DNA of 64,000 nt, taken from contig RDXN01000040.1 in assembly GCA_004292855.1 (NCBI GenBank), positions 55,924-119,923 of the forward strand, in the 5' to 3' direction. Positions 61,355 through 64,000 of this stretch are shown here, piece by piece (positions within the stretch are counted from its first letter, which is position 1; every line of letters starts with the position of its first letter). The DNA comes from Cytophagales bacterium (lineage in GTDB: Bacteria > Bacteroidota > Bacteroidia > Cytophagales > Spirosomataceae). The notes below the pieces were generated by a model. That model worked only from the letters and a program-made list of their open reading frames with translations. It was not told where the DNA came from and searched no databases. The position numbers and the translations under genes are program-made.

Positions 61355-62830
61355 ATGCTTTCAACACTCCTTCTAACCCTCAATCTCCTCGCCACCCCCG
61401 CCGATACGATCACTGACTATTACGAGATCGAGACGATCCCGACACCGGCTGGCCTGATCGCCGAAACGGGGGGACTGGCGTTTTTACCGGACGGGCGATT
61501 GGCTGCCTGCTTCCACCGGGGCGAGGTGATGCTCTACGACCCCAAAACCAAACGGTGGTCGCTGTTTGCCGAGGGGCTGCACGACCCGCTGGGGCTGGTG
61601 GCCATCAGCAACCGCGAACTGCTCGTGGTGCAACGCCCCGAAATGACCCGCCTGCGCGATACCAACGGCGACGGCGTTGCCGACCTGTACGAAACTGTAT
61701 CCGATCAGTTCGGCATGTCGGGGAACTACCACGAGTTTGCGTTTGGCCCTGTCCGCGACAAACAGGGTAACCTCTACATGACCCTCAACGCGGCCTCGAA
61801 CGGCGCGGGTATCCGGCCCGAAGTGCGCGGTACGTATGACTCGCTTAGTCGCAAGGGGCGTATGTATGCGTGTGTACCCTATCGCGGGTGGGTGATGCAG
61901 GTGCGACCCGACGGGACCACGCGCCCCTATGCCTCCGGGTTTCGCTCGCCCAACGGATTGGGTTTCGATGCGCAGGGACGATTGCTCGTGACTGATAATC
62001 AAGGCGATTGGCTCGGAACTAGTAAGTTATACGTCGTGGAGCCGGGGAAATTTTACGGACATCCCGCTAGTTTGGTCTGGCGCGAAGGGTTTCCTGACAT
62101 TGAACCCATGAGCCTGTCGGCCCGCCAACTCGATAGTATGCGCACCCGTGAGGCTATCGTGTTTCCGCACCAAAAAATGGCTCACTCACCCACCCAACTT
62201 GTTACCGACAACACGGGAGGGAGGTTTGGACCATTTGAAGGGCAAACGTTCGTGGGGGAGATGGATTTCTCGCGGCTCCTGCGCCTGTTGCCCGACGAGG
62301 TGAACGGCCAACTTCAGGGAGCCTGCATCCCGTTTTTCGACAAAGCCGGGCTGCAACTAGGCAGCAACCGACTGGCTTTCGCCCCCGATGGCAGCTTGTG
62401 GGTTGGTCAAACCGACCACGGTTGGGTGGGGGCGCGGGGGTTACAGCGTATCCGCTACAAAGGTACGGGCATCCCGCTCGACCTCACGGGGATGCGCCTA
62501 ACCAAAAACGGCTTCGACCTGACGTTCACACAACCCCTCGATGAAGCTCAGGCCCAACAGGTGGCCAACTACGCCTTTCGCCGGTATTATTACAAGTATC
62601 ATCAGGCATATGGCTCCCCCGAAACCGACATCACCCCCGTACCCGTCACCTCGGCCACGCTCTCGCCCGACCGCAAAACGATCAGCCTTGCCCTTGCCGA
62701 CCTACGCCCCGGTTATGTGTACGAACTGACGATGGGACCGCTCACGGCCAGTAATGGGCAAAAAAAAGTAGCAAACCGGCTGGTTTGCTACACGTTGAAT
62801 ATACTGGCGGACCCACGTGTCCGCCCATGA
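61355..62830 (+). CDS. Secreted propeller dehydrogenase-like protein
   Basis: A 491-residue exported protein following the cupredoxin gene by 7 bp. The N-terminal two-thirds is a six-bladed propeller of the PQQ-dependent sugar/sorbosone dehydrogenase-like type, with repeated blades such as GGLAFLPDGRLA, GLGFDAQGRLLVTDN and RLAFAPDGSLWVGQTDHGW. A C-terminal Ig-like domain (GMRLTKNGFDLTFTQPL) follows. The last residues ADPRVRP and the stop come from a dispersed hairpin. Electron acceptor: probably the cupredoxin next door. Cofactor is not certain. Confidence 0.75.
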   Translation: MLSTLLLTLNLLATPADTITDYYEIETIPTPAGLIAETGGLAFLPDGRLAACFHRGEVMLYDPKTKRWSLFAEGLHDPLGLVAISNRELLVVQRPEMTRLRDTNGDGVADLYETVSDQFGMSGNYHEFAFGPVRDKQGNLYMTLNAASNGAGIRPEVRGTYDSLSRKGRMYACVPYRGWVMQVRPDGTTRPYASGFRSPNGLGFDAQGRLLVTDNQGDWLGTSKLYVVEPGKFYGHPASLVWREGFPDIEPMSLSARQLDSMRTREAIVFPHQKMAHSPTQLVTDNTGGRFGPFEGQTFVGEMDFSRLLRLLPDEVNGQLQGACIPFFDKAGLQLGSNRLAFAPDGSLWVGQTDHGWVGARGLQRIRYKGTGIPLDLTGMRLTKNGFDLTFTQPLDEAQAQQVANYAFRRYYYKYHQAYGSPETDITPVPVTSATLSPDRKTISLALADLRPGYVYELTMGPLTASNGQKKVANRLVCYTLNILADPRVRP

Positions 62831-62860
62831 AAAATTACGGGGCGGACACGTGGGTCCGCC
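62806..62860. repeat. Intact hairpin copy at the dehydrogenase gene end
   Basis: Arms GGCGGACCCACGTGTCCGCC at 62806-62825 and its complement at 62841-62860 around a short loop. It supplies the last seven codons and stop of the plus-strand gene and lies directly before the end of the minus-strand gene, so it can serve as a shared terminator. Confidence 0.9.
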
Positions 62861-62861
62861 C

Positions 62862-63911
62862 CTACCGCAACTCCGTAATCGCGCTATACACCAATACCTT
62901 GAACTTATCGCCCAGGTCGCCGAAGGAGTTAGGCACCTTTTGGGTGTAAATGAGGGCAACGATGCCTTGTTCGGGGTCGCCCCAGTAGGTGGTGCCGAAG
63001 TAGCCGCCCCAGTCGAAAGCACCCTCAGACACGGGCAGTCGAGCCGCGCTTTTGGCCGAATTCAGGCTGAAGCCAAGCCCGAATTTGTTGTTGCCGAGGC
63101 TCAAATCGCCAATTTGGTTGGCCAGAGCCATCCGAATCGTGGCCGGACTCAGTACGCGCTTACCGTTATATTCGCCCCCATTCATCACCATTTGCAGGAA
63201 AATAGCGTAGTCGAGTAGGGTAGAGGATAGCCCCGCCCCGCCTGCGTAAAACGTGCCCGGTTGGTTGGGATAGTTGGGGTTCATGCCACCCTGCGCGGGA
63301 TAGAGAACCGGCTTTTTCGTTTCGGGATGTTCGGTGTAGAGGGTCGTCAGGCGGCTGTGTTTCGCGGCTGGCAGATAGAAGAATGTATCGTTCATGCCAA
63401 GCGGCTCAAACAAACGCGCCCGCAAAAATTGGTCGAGCGTTTGGCCTGATGCCACCTCGATTAATCGCCCCAGCACGTCGATACTCAAACTATACATCCA
63501 GCGGTCGCCGGGTTGACTCATCAGCGGGAGTTTGGCCAGCCGGTCTACGGCGTCGGCGAGGTTGGCGTTGGGCGTGCCTATGCCGCTCGGAATTTGATAC
63601 TTCGCGTAAATTGCGTTCGCTTCTTTGCTGCCGATTCCCGGATAACCAATGCCCGACGTGTGGGTGAGCAACTGCCGGATCGTGATCTCGCGCTTGACCG
63701 GAACGGTCGTGAACGTGGTGTCTTTCTCGGTGAACTTGTCAAGTACCGTCATGGTCTTGAACGACGGTATGTACTTCGAGATGGGATCATCGAGCAGGAA
63801 CTTGCCCTCCTCAAAGAGCATTAGCACGCCCATACTCGTGATGGCTTTGGTTTGCGAGGCAATCCGAAAAATGGCGTCGCGTTTTAAGGGTGTTTTTTGG
63901 GCTATAGTCAA
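62862..63911 (-). pseudogene. Serine hydrolase (class C beta-lactamase-like), 5' truncated
   Basis: A 349-residue open frame matching the serine hydrolase/beta-lactamase (class C, esterase-type) fold, with SxxK as SQTK (Ser19, Lys22) and the Tyr motif YSLS near 140. The catalytic SxxK should lie about 60-100 residues from the N terminus after a signal peptide; here it is only 19 residues in, and the only start is a TTG. Upstream codons reach a TAA with no ATG and no signal peptide, and a promoter for a divergent gene follows. The C terminus is intact. Most likely an inactive remnant; less likely a very short cytoplasmic form or a sequence error. Confidence 0.55.
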
Positions 63912-63942
63912 ACGGAATTGAATTGCGAAAAAGTTGAAAATC

Positions 63943-63950
63943 GTAGCTTT
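63943..63950 (+). promoter_or_regulatory. -7 box of the gene at the right edge
   Basis: TAGCTTTG is a perfect -7 match, ending 6 bp before the ATG at 63957, so the transcript would be nearly leaderless. It abuts the broken 5' end of the serine hydrolase. Confidence 0.5.
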
Positions 63951-63956
63951 GACTTA

Positions 63957-64000
63957 TGAACTTGGACTTAACCCAGCCACAACTGACTGAACTTCGTCAA
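63957..64000 (+). CDS. Start of an unidentified gene, runs off the window
   Basis: An ATG following a consensus -7 box opens a frame that reads MNLDLTQPQLTELRQ to the right edge. Fifteen residues are too few to assign a family. Confidence 0.4.

Overview
The window comes from a Bacteroidota chromosome, most likely order Cytophagales near Spirosoma, Fibrella or Rudanella. This is inferred from gliding genes (gldD, gldF), families typical of the phylum (DUF4199, DUF3098, DUF5916, DUF2911, 7TMR-DISM and LytTR signalling), promoters of the TTTG/TAnnTTTG type, weak ribosome binding sites, GC above half by eye, and many short dispersed hairpin repeats between genes. I saw no CRISPR array, prophage, transposase or rRNA. 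There is one tRNA (Leu, anticodon UAG).

Layout. 1-8 kb: the end of a threonine aldolase, a GHMP sugar kinase, a LytS/LytTR two-component pair with an outer-membrane protein, a GNAT-nitrilase fusion and a large outer-membrane barrel. 8-20 kb: two flavin monooxygenases, two small secreted paralogues, then three tandem 7TMR-DISM sensor proteins followed by a NarL-type regulator. 20-34.8 kb: housekeeping genes (tRNA-Leu, tig, clpP, RidA, gltX, gldD, gcvH, a PyrC-like protein, gldF). 34.8-43 kb: a TPR protein, an M61 peptidase, then a plus-strand run of rpmH, rnpA, an S41 protease, tsaB, a WYL regulator and a GyrI-like protein. 43-50 kb: the minus-strand ribF-truB-uppP-DUF3098-ftsX block, interrupted by a four-helix-bundle gene and a DUF5916 gene. 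50-64 kb: LysE exporter, GNAT, MocR-type regulator, M14 peptidase, DUF2911, PLP decarboxylase, Ada-like protein, a cupredoxin protein with a dehydrogenase-like propeller, and a truncated serine hydrolase.

The most interesting part is 6.5-19.6 kb. The three tandem sensor kinases have complementary defects. The first keeps the phospho-acceptor His but has lost the ATP-binding G boxes; the second keeps a full ATP-binding domain but has Leu in place of His; the third has Tyr in place of His and a degraded ATPase. Together they look like a split, possibly heteromeric kinase feeding the NarL-type regulator. An 18-bp palindrome, with half-site ATACAAAC and a -7-like box 25-26 bp downstream, precedes the outer-membrane barrel, both secreted paralogues and the third kinase, and lies in the promoter of the first. 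This suggests one local regulon.

A second theme is repeats invading genes. Dispersed hairpins supply the last codons of several genes, and one element has been amplified in frame inside a cupredoxin protein.
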